This document shows positions 37,324 to 47,381 of a stretch of 64,000 nt of DNA, piece after piece. The notes under the pieces are model-generated. The model had not been told where the DNA came from, did not search any database, and saw nothing but the letters and a program-made list of their open reading frames with translations. The DNA lies in NCBI GenBank assembly GCA_016212275.1, contig JACRGR010000032.1, forward strand, positions 1-64,000. The letters run 5' to 3'. The first letter of the stretch is position 1. Every line of letters starts with the position of its first letter. The stretch comes from Nitrospinota bacterium. GTDB lineage: Bacteria > Nitrospinota_A > UBA7883 > JACRGQ01. A program made the position numbers and the translations under genes.

Positions 37324-37509
37324 GGCCTCCAATTCCGCGCCACGACATGCCGGACACAACCCGGTGCAAATCGATCGCCATACATTCCCCCCGCCGCGGA
37401 TTTTTCCCGTTTTATGATGATCGCGAACCTCCGCCTCAAGTCCCTAAAAAGTACGGAAACCCAAGACACGGAAGAATCCTCCTGAAGATGCGCGGGCCAA
37501 GCCAACCGG

Positions 37510-38262
37510 CTATGCGCGGGCGGCTACGGCGCAGATGACGGACTTCGCGCCCGCTTTCTTCAGCGTTTTCGCCGCTTCCGCAAGCGTGGCGCCGGTGGTC
37601 ATTATGTCGTCCACCAGTATCACGGTATTGCCTTCCACCATCTCCGGGCGCGCGACAGCGAACGCCCCCTTGATGCTCTTCAGCCGTTCTGCCCGCGTTT
37701 GCTTCGATTGCGGATCGGTGTACTTCGCCCGGATCAAAACCCCCGTTTCGACGGGGAGCGAAAGCGCCATTCCCACCTCTTCCGCCAGCAGGAACGATTG
37801 GTTATAGCCCCGCGCATAGATACGCTTGCGGTGCAGGGGAACCGGAATAACAATAATATACGCCGCCTGCGCATGAAGCTTCGCGTACAGCCGGGCGCAC
37901 AGCGTGGAAGCGAGAAATCGGCTCAGCCCGGTCTTTCCCTGGAACTTGAACCGGTGAACAAGCTCGCGCGTTTTGCCGCCGTACCCCATGCCGCTCACCG
38001 TCAGATCGAACGGCGGGAGGGAGATCCGGCAATCGCCGCACAGCAGTATCCCCGCTCCGGCCACCTCGCCATCTATCGGCATGGCGCAGGCCAGGCACGC
38101 ATGCTCCGCCGGTTGCACCAGCCCTTCCTTGCATTGGGGACAAATGCCGAAAAGCTCTTCAGCGGGGAGCGGCGCTTTGCACACGGCGCACGACGCGGGG
38201 AACACGATGCCCGAAAAAGCGTCCCAAATGTTTTTCAATACCGCTTTGGGATTTCCGGGCAT
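37510..38262 (-). CDS. ComF family phosphoribosyltransferase-like protein
   Basis: 250 residues from an ATG with GAGGTGACG before it. The N-terminus has a four-Cys zinc ribbon (CAVC and CPQC) and a second pair (CLAC and CGDC). The C-terminal PRTase-like part has VIPVPLHRKRIYARGYNQS and the nucleotide loop VILVDDIMTTGATLAEA. ComF proteins are needed for DNA uptake in competent bacteria (ComFC/GntX) and act in the cytoplasm. No other competence gene lies in the window. Confidence 0.92.
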   Translation of the reverse strand: MPGNPKAVLKNIWDAFSGIVFPASCAVCKAPLPAEELFGICPQCKEGLVQPAEHACLACAMPIDGEVAGAGILLCGDCRISLPPFDLTVSGMGYGGKTRELVHRFKFQGKTGLSRFLASTLCARLYAKLHAQAAYIIVIPVPLHRKRIYARGYNQSFLLAEEVGMALSLPVETGVLIRAKYTDPQSKQTRAERLKSIKGAFAVARPEMVEGNTVILVDDIMTTGATLAEAAKTLKKAGAKSVICAVAARA

Positions 38263-38275
38263 CGTCACCTCATTT

Positions 38276-38363
38276 GGTAGCAACGGCCTTTAGGCTGTTG
38301 TTGCCTCCCCACAGAGGCAAGACTCATTGCCCCGCCGGGACAATATATACCCTGAAGGGTGTA
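38276..38363. repeat. Palindromic repeat pair upstream of comF
   Basis: CAACGGCC-TTTA-GGCTGTTG (38281-38300) and TACCCT-GA-AGGGTGTA (38348-38363) are two short hairpins of the REP type found in many proteobacterial intergenic regions. They occupy the gap between comF and the PilZ gene. Confidence 0.5.
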
Positions 38364-38389
38364 CCTATCGGCAAACGGGCCTGCCAAAC

Positions 38390-39100
38390 CTACTCTCCCG
38401 CGGGGGGAGGCGGGGGCTGTTGCAACGACGGATGGCGCGAAAGGAACGTCTTGATGTCCTGCTTGATCTGGTCGGTGGCCTGTAGCCACTCCAGCCCGTA
38501 ATCCCCCTGCCCGTCCTCGGCGATGGAAACGCGCCGCACGATGGAAAACATCTCCACGTTGCGCGGCTCCTTGGTATGCGAAAGGTTCACGAACACCCGC
38601 ACCTTGTCCCCCTTCGTCAATTGAACCTTCGAGAAAAGACTGCATCCGCCGTCGCTCAGGTCCGTGATGATGCCCATGCCGGTGGTATCGCGCGGGACCA
38701 GCACGTTGTCCCGCTTGCGCAGGATGATGGGGGTGGACATCCGGATGAACAGCCGCTTGGTGCCGCGCACGAAGCCAGGCTCTTCCTTGTCCGGGAATGA
38801 AATAATGACTCCCGGCAGTTTTTTCTGGAGGAGCCGCACGGGGAAAATGTTGACCGGCCCCTGCATGGAGAACACGCGGAGCTTGCAGTATTCGTATTTG
38901 GGGGGCACGTTCACCAGCCCCTGGTACGGTTTTTTTATCTTGATGAGCACATATTCACCGATGCGCATTTCGATGATCTCGGCTTCGTATTTGTGCTCGT
39001 CGAACTCGAAGAACATGTTCTTCGCGTTGTTCAGGATATTGTAGATGGGCCGGTAATCCGTTCCCTCCGGCACATTGCCGTTCTTCGCCTCTTCCGCCAT
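38390..39100 (-). CDS. PilZ domain protein (YcgR-like)
   Basis: 236 residues. An N-terminal YcgR_N-like beta domain (about 25-115) is followed by a PilZ domain (about 118-220): KRLFIRMS in the position of RxxxR, here with only the second Arg, and DLSDGGCSLF for D/NxSxxG. It should bind c-di-GMP and modulate motility or surface structures, though the incomplete RxxxR lowers certainty of binding. A Pro-rich tail (PPPPPAGE) ends the protein. Located 36 bases downstream of obgE. Confidence 0.85.
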   Translation of the reverse strand: MAEEAKNGNVPEGTDYRPIYNILNNAKNMFFEFDEHKYEAEIIEMRIGEYVLIKIKKPYQGLVNVPPKYEYCKLRVFSMQGPVNIFPVRLLQKKLPGVIISFPDKEEPGFVRGTKRLFIRMSTPIILRKRDNVLVPRDTTGMGIITDLSDGGCSLFSKVQLTKGDKVRVFVNLSHTKEPRNVEMFSIVRRVSIAEDGQGDYGLEWLQATDQIKQDIKTFLSRHPSLQQPPPPPAGE

Positions 39101-39136
39101 TATTCCCCTTTCCCGTTTTCCGCGCCGATTATAGCA

Positions 39137-40189
39137 TTACCCGGCGATCCCGTTTTTCCCTTCTTCTTCCGCCGCGGCGCGGTGCCGCTCCACGCGGGCC
39201 GCCTTCACCGCCGCATGAACCTGGCGCACCAACGGCTCCATCCCCTCCCCCGCCACGCTGGAGATGGCAAGCACCGTAAACCCCTTTTCCTCGAACATCC
39301 TCTTCAACGGTTCCAGCGGGGCGCGGTCATGCAGGGAATCGATCTTCGTCAATAGAACGAACATCCGCCGCTCCAATAGGCCGGGATCGAAGCTGGCCAG
39401 CTCGTTCTCTATCACGGTGAAATCGCGCAATACGCGCTCCGGATCCGGGTCGCTCACGTCTATCAGGTGGCACAGCACCGCCGTGCGCTCGATGTGCTTC
39501 AGGAACCGGATGCCCAACCCCTTGCCGCCGTGCGCCCCCTCGATGAGTCCCGGCATGTCCGCCATCACGAAAGAATCGTTGTCCGCTTGCACCACGCCGA
39601 TCTTCGGCGAGAGCGTGGTGAACGGGTAATCGGCGATCTTCGGCTTGGCGGCCGTCAGGCGCGAGATGAGCGTGCTCTTCCCGGCGTTCGGCAGGCCGAT
39701 GATCCCCACGTCGGCCAGCAGGCGCAGTTCCAGGTGCAATTTGCGCCCGTCGCCCGGCATGCCGGGCTGGGCGAATTTCGGCGCCTGCATGGTGGACGAC
39801 TTGAAAAATGCGTTCCCCTTGCCGCCGATGCCCCCTTTGGCGGCGATGAACTTCTGGCCGTCCTCCACGAGGTCGGCCACCGTCTCGCCGGTTCCGGAAT
39901 CTTTTATCAGCGTGCCGGGGGGGACCGGCAGTACCAGGTCTTCGCCGTCCTTGCCGTGGCAGTTGGACCCCATGCCGTATCCGCCGCGCTGGGCCTCGAA
40001 CTCCCGTTTGAAGCGGAACTTCAGCAGGGTGCTTTCGCCCCGGTCGGCCACGAAAATAACGTCGCCGCCTTTGCCGCCGTCGCCGCCGTCCGGCCCGCCG
40101 CGATCAACATACTTCTCGCGCCGCCAGCTCACGGCCCCCGCGCCGCCGTCGCCGGCCTTGATGGATAATTCCGCCTCATCTATGAACAT
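39137..40189 (-). CDS. obgE: GTPase Obg/CgtA
   Basis: 350 residues. The glycine-rich Obg fold (1-158) holds AGDGGAGAVSWRREKYVDRG and GPDGGDGGKGGDVIF. The G domain has G1 GLPNAGKSTL, G2 YPFTTL, G3 DMPGLIEGA and G4 LTKID. Obg associates with the 50S ribosome and links ribosome assembly to stringent signalling. The rplU-rpmA genes that often precede it are absent. Divergent from the glycan operon with 75 bases between. Confidence 0.98.
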   Translation of the reverse strand: MFIDEAELSIKAGDGGAGAVSWRREKYVDRGGPDGGDGGKGGDVIFVADRGESTLLKFRFKREFEAQRGGYGMGSNCHGKDGEDLVLPVPPGTLIKDSGTGETVADLVEDGQKFIAAKGGIGGKGNAFFKSSTMQAPKFAQPGMPGDGRKLHLELRLLADVGIIGLPNAGKSTLISRLTAAKPKIADYPFTTLSPKIGVVQADNDSFVMADMPGLIEGAHGGKGLGIRFLKHIERTAVLCHLIDVSDPDPERVLRDFTVIENELASFDPGLLERRMFVLLTKIDSLHDRAPLEPLKRMFEEKGFTVLAISSVAGEGMEPLVRQVHAAVKAARVERHRAAAEEEGKNGIAG

Positions 40190-40235
40190 GGCGGAATTGT
40201 AGCAGGTTTGAGCACCCGCCCACTCATCTTTCCGA

Positions 40236-40241
40236 TATAAT
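40236..40241 (+). promoter_or_regulatory. -10 element of the glycan operon
   Basis: A perfect TATAAT 24 bases before the ATG at 40265, within TTCCGATATAATTTCCGAA. No convincing -35 hexamer lies 17 bases upstream, so an activator may be needed. Confidence 0.5.
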
Positions 40242-40264
40242 TTCCGAAATAGAATGGAAGAGCA

Positions 40265-42586
40265 ATGACCATAGCCATCACCCTCACCGCGATCGCCGCA
40301 TTTTTATGCAAGCTTCCCTTCCTGCGTTTTCCGATGGACGAGGACTTCGCGTTTTACACCTACGTCCCCCACTTCCGCAAAGACGGGATACGGGTAAAAA
40401 AGGATTACCTGGCGCTGTTGCCCGCGTGGCGCACCAACCTCCTGTCGCTCGTGTACGGGAACGGGGGCTGGGAAAAAGGCGTGTTCCGCATACGCCTTGC
40501 GCTCGCACTGGCGCACGCGGCCACCGCGCTGGTGGTGCTGTGGGCAGGATTCGCGCTCACCCATTCCGTTTGGGCCGCGGCGGCGGCAGGCCTTCTGTAC
40601 GCCCTGTTCGGCACGGCGCCCGCCCTTTCCTGCCACACCGTGAACATGGAGCAGGTATACCTCCCCTTTGCGCTGGGCGGAATGGTGATGTTCCTCGATG
40701 GAAGCTACGAAGTCTCCGCGCTCATGTTCGGCGTCGCCGCCATTCCGAAGATCGCGTCCGGCATATATGTTCCCCCGCTGACGCTCCTGCTGTGGCACCG
40801 CGCCGACCTTCCCACCGCGCTGGCCTTCGCCCTCATTTCCGCCATCCCGTCCGCGATATCCCTCGCCGCCGACCTGCTGGCCGGGTACGGCGACGCCGAG
40901 AGCCGCAATCAGATCCGCACACGCCTCGCCGTCGCCGTCCGGTTGCCGAAACTGAAAACGATCTACGGCTCCATAAGGGACGACATCCGCGCAATCGTGC
41001 ATGAAACATTGCCGGTGTGGGTGATCGGAGCGCCCGCCCTGGCGTTCGTCCCCTTCACCGCGGAAGGAATGGCGCTTTCCCTCTTCATCCTCATCACGCT
41101 TTCCATGATCTGGTTTCAAGGAGGCTATTCCCGGTACCACTATCTGCCGGTGGTGGCCCTGCTATGTGTAGCCACCGCGGCGGGGTTAAGCCACGCGGGA
41201 CAATTCGCCGCCGGAATAATGGCGGCGTTTGCCGCCGCGTCCCTTCTCACCGCCTTCCGGCTATTCCCCTTTTATGCGCGGCCCCTCCATCCGCGCACAC
41301 TGGCGCGGTACGACAAATTCGACCAGTACCTGTACCTCCCCCGGCTGGGAAAAGCGCTTGGGCGGCTCATGAAGATGCGCAAGGAAAATGGACGCATTTT
41401 CGTGTGGGGGAACTTCACCCAGCTTTACCAGTATGCCGGGCGACCCGCGTCGGATGAGTTCATCCATTATGCCGTCGGCCCGTGGAACGACGAACGTCTG
41501 GCGGGGTATTTCGATACCATCATCGGCGGCATAATGCGGCACCGCCCCTTGTACATAATAAAATCATTCCCCGACTTCGATATGGAACTTGTTGGAAAGA
41601 CCACCGGATTGCGATACCGCCTGCTGAAGATATGGCTGGGCCGCTTCCCCGTCTATCGGATGGTTTCAGTTACAACCCCCGCGCAAGACCCGCTCACGCT
41701 CGACTGGCGAAAAAAAATGGACTTAATGGAGCAATTGACCAAAGGGAAACATACTCCGTGCATGGTGGAAAACGGCCAGCCCCCGCGGACGGCGATTAAA
41801 GAATGCCGAAGGCTTATCCGATTAAATTACAGCGATACCGAAGGGTTGTTTCATCTGGCCCGCCTGTATGAAGAAGCGGGGATCGAGGATTCGGAACTGG
41901 CGACGCTTTTTAAGCGGTTGATTGACGAGCGGCCCGGCCAGAAAATGGCGCGGCTGGCCTTGGCGAAACTCTGTATTAAGGGGAAGGATACAGCAACCGC
42001 CGCGTTGTATATCGCGGACGAAGAGCGTTTGTTCGGCGTTAGCGCGTCCACCCTTTTTTACCGGGGGCACTTGCTGAAAGGCGCCGGAGAGCCGCAAAAG
42101 GCGGCGGAGACATTCGCCGAACTTTGCCGGCGGGAACCCCTTAATGGCGAGTACGCCTTGTACCGTGCCGAGTGCCTGCACACGGCCGGGGAATATGCCG
42201 AGGCCCGGAGATCGTTCCTGCGGGCGTGGGACATGGGCGAACAACAGGAATGGATACGCACCCGCGCCGCGCTGGGGATCGCCGCGCTGGACGCGCCGGA
42301 AAAACGGGAGCATGAAACCATCGGGGAATTTATGGCAAAGGATGCCAAGAACCTGCCGCTGGCGTATGCGCGCGCATCGGCGCTGGAACGGGACGGGCGG
42401 GCGGAAGCGGCGCGAAAAGAATTTTCGGACATCGCGGCATCGGACGCCGCCCCCGACATCAAGGGAGCCGCGCTATTCCGCCTTGCGCGGCTTTCCGCAA
42501 ACGGCGCGCGCGCGGGACTGGCCCGGCAATGCTTGAAAATACTGCCGCACCACGGCGGCGCCAGGGAGCTTTTGAAGAATGGTTAA
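40265..42586 (+). CDS. Polytopic GT-C-like membrane protein with C-terminal TPR domain
   Basis: 773 residues. Residues 1-350 hold about nine or ten membrane helices; the first loop has FPMDEDFAFYTYVPHF, an acidic motif like the catalytic DE of GT-C (ArnT/PMT) glycosyltransferases that use lipid-linked sugars. A soluble middle part (about 350-510) follows, then TPR-like helical pairs (about 520-770, e.g. LFHLARLYEEAGIEDSEL). It probably transfers or moves a sugar at the membrane. It is the first gene of a five-gene operon and overlaps the next by 8 bases. GGAAGAG precedes the ATG. Confidence 0.8.
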   Translation: MTIAITLTAIAAFLCKLPFLRFPMDEDFAFYTYVPHFRKDGIRVKKDYLALLPAWRTNLLSLVYGNGGWEKGVFRIRLALALAHAATALVVLWAGFALTHSVWAAAAAGLLYALFGTAPALSCHTVNMEQVYLPFALGGMVMFLDGSYEVSALMFGVAAIPKIASGIYVPPLTLLLWHRADLPTALAFALISAIPSAISLAADLLAGYGDAESRNQIRTRLAVAVRLPKLKTIYGSIRDDIRAIVHETLPVWVIGAPALAFVPFTAEGMALSLFILITLSMIWFQGGYSRYHYLPVVALLCVATAAGLSHAGQFAAGIMAAFAAASLLTAFRLFPFYARPLHPRTLARYDKFDQYLYLPRLGKALGRLMKMRKENGRIFVWGNFTQLYQYAGRPASDEFIHYAVGPWNDERLAGYFDTIIGGIMRHRPLYIIKSFPDFDMELVGKTTGLRYRLLKIWLGRFPVYRMVSVTTPAQDPLTLDWRKKMDLMEQLTKGKHTPCMVENGQPPRTAIKECRRLIRLNYSDTEGLFHLARLYEEAGIEDSELATLFKRLIDERPGQKMARLALAKLCIKGKDTATAALYIADEERLFGVSASTLFYRGHLLKGAGEPQKAAETFAELCRREPLNGEYALYRAECLHTAGEYAEARRSFLRAWDMGEQQEWIRTRAALGIAALDAPEKREHETIGEFMAKDAKNLPLAYARASALERDGRAEAARKEFSDIAASDAAPDIKGAALFRLARLSANGARAGLARQCLKILPHHGGARELLKNG

Positions 42587-44240
42587 AAAGAAGATCGCCG
42601 TTTTCGCCACCGAGCCGGTGACGGGAAACATCGGCGGGCTGGGCATCCGCCAGCTCGAGGTGGCGCGCGAACTTCACCGCAAGGGGTTCAGTGTGCGGCT
42701 CATCACCCCGTTCCCCGTGGGGGAGCACCGCGAAAAATTCCCGGTGGAGCATATTCAGTTTTTCCACCACCCCGCGCTGGCGGAAGAACCTCTTCGGTGG
42801 GCCGACGCGCTATACGCCAGCCAGCCGTCGCCCCATTTCCTGCGGCTGGCCCGCGACATGAACAAGCCGGTGGCGGTGGACCTTTTGGCCCTGCTGTATT
42901 TCGAGGAACTGGAGCGGCTTCCCGTGGAACAGATGGGCGCCGCGGAACAGGGGGAATATTTTTCCTCCCGCGCATGGCTGGCGCAAAACCAGCTCGCGCT
43001 CGGCGATTTCTTCCTGTGTTCCAACGAGCGCGAGCGCGACTACTACCTCGGTTGCCTCACCCAACTCGGCAAACTCCCGCCGGACGTGTACCCGCGCGAC
43101 CCGCTCTTCCGCTCCATAATTGACATTGCGCCGTTCGGCATCCCCCGGCGCGCGCCCCGGCGCGGAAAAAACCGCCTGCGCGGGGTGGTGCCCGGCATCG
43201 AAAAATACGATTTCATCCTGCTGTGGGGCGGCTCGCTATGGAACTGGTACGATTGCATCACCCCGGTGAAAGCGATGACGCGCCTTTTACGAAAATGCCC
43301 AAAGGCCAAACTGGTGTTCCTTGGCACCCAGCACCCCGCCACCTCGAAACCGACCGAAGCGTACCTGGAAGTGAAACGGTACGCGGAAAAGCACAAGCTC
43401 CTTGGCAAAAACGTCTTTTTCCACTCCCAATGGGTGCCATACGGCGAACGGGACCATTTTCTCACCGAATCAGACGCGGGAGTGGCCACGTTCCGGGACC
43501 ACATCGAAAACCGTTTCTCGTTCCGCATCCGCCTCACCGACTGCCTGTGGGCGAACCTGCCGATCATCACCAACCCCGGCAATACGGTAAGCGGCCTGAT
43601 AGAAGGGAAAAACCTCGGAGTCATCGTTCCGTTCGGCGACGACAAGGCGGTGGCGGACGCGGTGGCCTGGATGGCGGCCCATCCGGCGGAAATGAAAAAA
43701 ATGCGCCAGCGCGTCGCGTCCGCGAAAACGGCGTTCCATTGGGACCGGGTGCTCGCGCCGCTTATGCGGTTTTTCAAAAACCCGCAAAAGCGGCTCCCCG
43801 TCTTCCACCACGCGCTGGCGCGCCTTTCGTTCACCGAATTCAACCGGCGGGACTTCAAGCGCGTGCTATTCCTTCGCTCCGCGCCCATGCCACAGTGCGC
43901 CGAAGCGTTGAAGGCGGTCAGGAGCATCGCGCCACATGCCGCCATTGACCTCGTCATCCAGCCCGGAACGGATGCGGCGGCATTGGGTGGGGGGCTGAAC
44001 CTCATCCCCCTGCCGGAAAACGGCTTCAGGCCGGAACATGCCGCCCTGGTGGCCGGCAAGGAGTACGACCTGGTGCTATGCGCTTTCAACACGAACGATA
44101 TGACCTTTTACGCCAATGTCGCCGCGTTCGCCAATAACGTGGTTGCGGGGCATTACTGGGCATTCGGGCACGACGGTCATTTCATGGACATACGCCCCCT
44201 GATGTCCGGCGGTGGTATAATCCCGGCGGTAAAACCATGA
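42579..44240 (+). CDS. GT4-type glycosyltransferase with extra C-terminal domain
   Basis: 553 residues. A GT-B fold: the N-terminal GGLGIRQLEVARELHRKGF is typical of GT4 enzymes, and LLWGGSLWNWYDCITPVKAM plus the donor-site region around DCLWANLPIITNPGN form the second Rossmann domain. After about residue 428 there is an extra domain of 125 residues opening with VLFLRSAPMPQC, repeated in the radical SAM gene at 47382 and probably in the GT2 gene. Cytoplasmic; sugar unknown. ATGA overlap with the next gene. Confidence 0.85.
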   Translation: MVKKKIAVFATEPVTGNIGGLGIRQLEVARELHRKGFSVRLITPFPVGEHREKFPVEHIQFFHHPALAEEPLRWADALYASQPSPHFLRLARDMNKPVAVDLLALLYFEELERLPVEQMGAAEQGEYFSSRAWLAQNQLALGDFFLCSNERERDYYLGCLTQLGKLPPDVYPRDPLFRSIIDIAPFGIPRRAPRRGKNRLRGVVPGIEKYDFILLWGGSLWNWYDCITPVKAMTRLLRKCPKAKLVFLGTQHPATSKPTEAYLEVKRYAEKHKLLGKNVFFHSQWVPYGERDHFLTESDAGVATFRDHIENRFSFRIRLTDCLWANLPIITNPGNTVSGLIEGKNLGVIVPFGDDKAVADAVAWMAAHPAEMKKMRQRVASAKTAFHWDRVLAPLMRFFKNPQKRLPVFHHALARLSFTEFNRRDFKRVLFLRSAPMPQCAEALKAVRSIAPHAAIDLVIQPGTDAAALGGGLNLIPLPENGFRPEHAALVAGKEYDLVLCAFNTNDMTFYANVAAFANNVVAGHYWAFGHDGHFMDIRPLMSGGGIIPAVKP

Positions 44241-46024
44241 AGATAGTGATAGCAAACCCGCCCGGACACTTTCCGGGCAACCGGTTCCCTTGCCCGTTCC
44301 CCAGCCGGTGGACCTCCTTGTTCAAGGATTATCCGGTATTCACCTTCTTCCCCTACGAACTTGCGTACCTTTCGTCCCTGTTGAAACGGGAACTGCCACA
44401 GGCACAGGTGAAAATGGTGGATGGAACATGGCTCCGCTTCACCGCCGAGGAATACATCCGCTGGCTGGAATGGCAAAAGCCGGATTGGCTGGTCTTTGAG
44501 ACCGATACCGTCACCTACAAGGAAACGCTCAAGGTGGCCCGCGGTATCAAGCAAAAACTCGGCACGAAAATCATCATGACGGGGCAATACCCCACCGTTT
44601 TCCCGCACAAGGTGATTGAAGACGGCGCGGACTACGCCTGCATCGGCGAATACGAGGCGACGGTGCTCGACATCCTGAAAGGGAACGACCCGGCAACCAT
44701 CCCCGGCCTGTTCCCGAAATCCCACCGGAAGGTGCTGGACATTGATTGGCTCCCCGACCCGGAGGACGACGACATCCGCAGAATTGACTACAGCTATCCC
44801 GGCGGGTGCCGGTGGACCCGCTGGCGCTCCGTGGAAGTCCACGCCGCGCGCGGGTGCCCCTATTCGTGCGACTTCTGCGTGGCGGGCACCGTGTACTACG
44901 AAAAGAACAACTGGCGGTTCCGCAAGCCGGAGCGGATCATCGGCGAGATACAGAACCTGCGGCGCAAGTACCCCGGCATCGAAGGGGTGTTCTTCAACGA
45001 GGAAACGCACATCGTCAAGAAGAAAACCATCCTGGAATTCTGTGACGCCATTATCGCGTCCGGCAACAACGACCTGCACTTCGAGGCGATGGCCAACCAC
45101 CAGCTCCTTGACGACGAAATACTGGAAGCGCTCAAGCGCGCCGGGTATTACAAACTGCGCATCGGCATCGAAACGGTGGATCCCGGCACGGCAAAAAGCA
45201 TCGGACGGAAAACAAAAGCGGACAGCCTGTACCGCCTTTTGCAAACCGCCCGGAAGCTGGGGATCGAGATGTACGGCACCTTCATCATCGGCGCGTCCGG
45301 CTCCACCCAAAAAGGGGACTTCGCCACGGTGGAGTACGGCGGCAAACTGCTGGAAGAGCGACTCCTTTCAAGCTGGCAGGCTTCCATCGCGGTGCCGCAC
45401 CCCGGCACGCCGTTCCACGAAAAGGCCCGGACGAACGGGTGGCTGGCCGAGGACGATCCGGAACAATACAACGGCATCAACGGAAGCGTGCTCAATTATC
45501 CGAACTACCCGAAAGAACAGATACGGGAGACCATCCGTGTCATGGGGGATCGTTTTGCGTGTGCCGTGCAAACGCAAGAGCGGGACACGGTGCATTCGGA
45601 AGCGGGGAAAATAACGTGGCTGTCGCCGGAAGAAAGGGACGCGGTGCGCCCCCGGATGAAAGCGCTTGCCGCGGCGTACGATGCGGGTGACGATAACGGC
45701 GCGTTGGCCCAGGCACAAGAAATCCTCGCCGAATACCCCCAGGCATTGCGGCCACGATATGTCACTGCGGCGGTAAAGGAACGGACGGGCAACAGGGAGG
45801 CCGCGCGCAAAGGGTTCGAGGAGATCATCGCCCTCGCGCGGGATTACAACGACGCGATCCAGTTCGCGGGAGGGGCGCATTTCCGCCTTGGCGGGATGGC
45901 GCGCGATGAAGGGCGCGCCGAGGACGCTTTGCGCCACTTTAAACAGTGCATGCACCTGTATCCGGCCCACGAATTGGCGCGGCGGAACTATTGGGAACTG
46001 GAAACCGGAAACGGCAAGGCATGA
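44237..46024 (+). CDS. Cobalamin-binding-type radical SAM protein with TPR tail
   Basis: 595 residues. Residues 1-150 form a B12-binding-like Rossmann domain (MKIVIANPPG, ELAYLSSLLK, TGQYPTVFP); the usual DxHxxG for base-off cobalamin is not evident. The radical SAM core has C207-x3-C211-x2-C214 (CPYSCDFC) and later GIETVDPGTAKSIGRK. Residues about 480-595 form TPR-like helices. Such proteins methylate or rearrange unactivated carbons in lipid or sugar pathways. Substrate unknown. ATGA overlaps on both sides. Confidence 0.85.
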   Translation: MKIVIANPPGHFPGNRFPCPFPSRWTSLFKDYPVFTFFPYELAYLSSLLKRELPQAQVKMVDGTWLRFTAEEYIRWLEWQKPDWLVFETDTVTYKETLKVARGIKQKLGTKIIMTGQYPTVFPHKVIEDGADYACIGEYEATVLDILKGNDPATIPGLFPKSHRKVLDIDWLPDPEDDDIRRIDYSYPGGCRWTRWRSVEVHAARGCPYSCDFCVAGTVYYEKNNWRFRKPERIIGEIQNLRRKYPGIEGVFFNEETHIVKKKTILEFCDAIIASGNNDLHFEAMANHQLLDDEILEALKRAGYYKLRIGIETVDPGTAKSIGRKTKADSLYRLLQTARKLGIEMYGTFIIGASGSTQKGDFATVEYGGKLLEERLLSSWQASIAVPHPGTPFHEKARTNGWLAEDDPEQYNGINGSVLNYPNYPKEQIRETIRVMGDRFACAVQTQERDTVHSEAGKITWLSPEERDAVRPRMKALAAAYDAGDDNGALAQAQEILAEYPQALRPRYVTAAVKERTGNREAARKGFEEIIALARDYNDAIQFAGGAHFRLGGMARDEGRAEDALRHFKQCMHLYPAHELARRNYWELETGNGKA

Positions 46025-47379
46025 ACCTCGTCTTCTGCTCCGCGCGGGCCGAGATCGTGGAGGCGGCGGTGAAAACATTACTCCCCGATGCGATGGAAGA
46101 CGCCGTCCTGTTCACCGGCCCGGACAATTCACCTCTGCGCAGGCGCTACCCCAACCGTTTTTTAAGCTGGGGAAACGGTTACTTCAATTGGTCGGCGGCG
46201 ATGGAACTGTGGAGCAGGCTGGAAGGCAATGCGCCGACCCGCTCGATCCTCCCGTTGAACAACGGCGAAGGCGAAGGATACGAAAAATTGCGGGCATTCG
46301 CCCGCCTCGTGACGCGCGGCGAAACCACCGAATTCACCCCGGACGGCGGCGCACGCCCGCTGACCGGCGGCGCGCTCATGCTCATGGTCAGGCCGGAGGA
46401 GCGGTGGCACGCCGGGATCATCACCCTGCTGGAACTGGCACGCCCCCTGCTCGGTTTTTCCGGGAAAGACGTTCCCGCCGCCATGCCGTGCGCCGTCACG
46501 GAATGCGCCACGGTCAGGGAGATGGAAACAGCGCCGGACATTTCGGTGGTCATCCGCGCCTTCAACGAAAAAGAACTGCTGGAAAAAACGCTCTCGATGG
46601 TGATGGCCCAGGAAGGGGTGCGCGCCGAGACCATCCTCATCGATTCGGGATCCACCGATGGCACGATGGAGATAGCAAAGAAATTTCCCGTGAGGATATT
46701 TTCCATCCCCAAAAACTCGTTCAGCTACGGCGCGGCGCTCAACCTCGGCGCGCGGCTGGCGCGCGGCAAGACTGTGGTGAACCTGAGCGCCCACGCCGTC
46801 CCCGCGGACATCCGTTGGTTGAAAGAGCTTACCGCGCCGCTGGCAGATGCGCGCATCGCGGCGGTGTACGGACGCGAACTGCCGATGGAGAGGCGGTGCG
46901 GCCACTTCGAGCGCAAGATACTTGCCGATTCGTTCGGGGAAACACCGAACGAAAGCTCGTCGAACCCGTTTTTCTCCAATGCCAATTCCGCCGTCCTGAA
47001 AAAACTCCTTATCGAACTGCCGTTCGACGAACAGGCGGGCTGGGCCGAAGACCAGATATGGGCGTACGGGGTACAAAAGCGCGGCATGACCATCCGCTAC
47101 CAGCCCGCCGCCGCCGTCCACCATTCGCACAACCTTTCGATGGCGGGAAACTTCGCCCGCTGTTACAAATACCACCGCGCGATGTTCGGCGGAGCGTGGC
47201 AAGGGAAAGAAAGGGAAGTACAAAAGGCGTTCCGCGCCCGGTTGGCGCGCCGGAGCCTTTCCTTCCGCAGATTCCTGTGCGCAAATCGGCTGATGGGGAC
47301 TATGGGGGCCGCGTTCTACGCGCCCTACTGCGAATTTGTGAACTACCTCGGATGCCGGGAAGCCGCGAACGGACAATAG
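46021..47379 (+). CDS. GT2 glycosyltransferase with N-terminal accessory domain
   Basis: 452 residues. Residues 174 to about 400 are a GT-A domain: ISVVIRAFNEKELLEKTL, ILIDSGSTDGT (206-215), and an acceptor-side AGWAEDQIWAYGVQKRG. Residues 1 to about 135 are separate (MNLVFCSARAEIVEAAVKTL ... ILPLNNGEGEGYEKL) and appear to be another copy of the domain found at the C-termini of two neighbours. The start at 46021 overlaps the preceding stop as ATGA. Product unknown; probably adds a sugar to the glycan made by this operon. Confidence 0.88.
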   Translation: MNLVFCSARAEIVEAAVKTLLPDAMEDAVLFTGPDNSPLRRRYPNRFLSWGNGYFNWSAAMELWSRLEGNAPTRSILPLNNGEGEGYEKLRAFARLVTRGETTEFTPDGGARPLTGGALMLMVRPEERWHAGIITLLELARPLLGFSGKDVPAAMPCAVTECATVREMETAPDISVVIRAFNEKELLEKTLSMVMAQEGVRAETILIDSGSTDGTMEIAKKFPVRIFSIPKNSFSYGAALNLGARLARGKTVVNLSAHAVPADIRWLKELTAPLADARIAAVYGRELPMERRCGHFERKILADSFGETPNESSSNPFFSNANSAVLKKLLIELPFDEQAGWAEDQIWAYGVQKRGMTIRYQPAAAVHHSHNLSMAGNFARCYKYHRAMFGGAWQGKEREVQKAFRARLARRSLSFRRFLCANRLMGTMGAAFYAPYCEFVNYLGCREAANGQ

Positions 47380-47381
47380 AA

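Noticed and set aside
45888-47381. About 500 open codons in the same frame as, and continuous with, the SPASM radical SAM gene
   Set aside because: It lies entirely over the GT2 gene and the end of the B12 radical SAM gene, whose products have clear family motifs. The translation there is low-complexity Arg/Gly/Pro, as expected from a GC-rich shadow frame.
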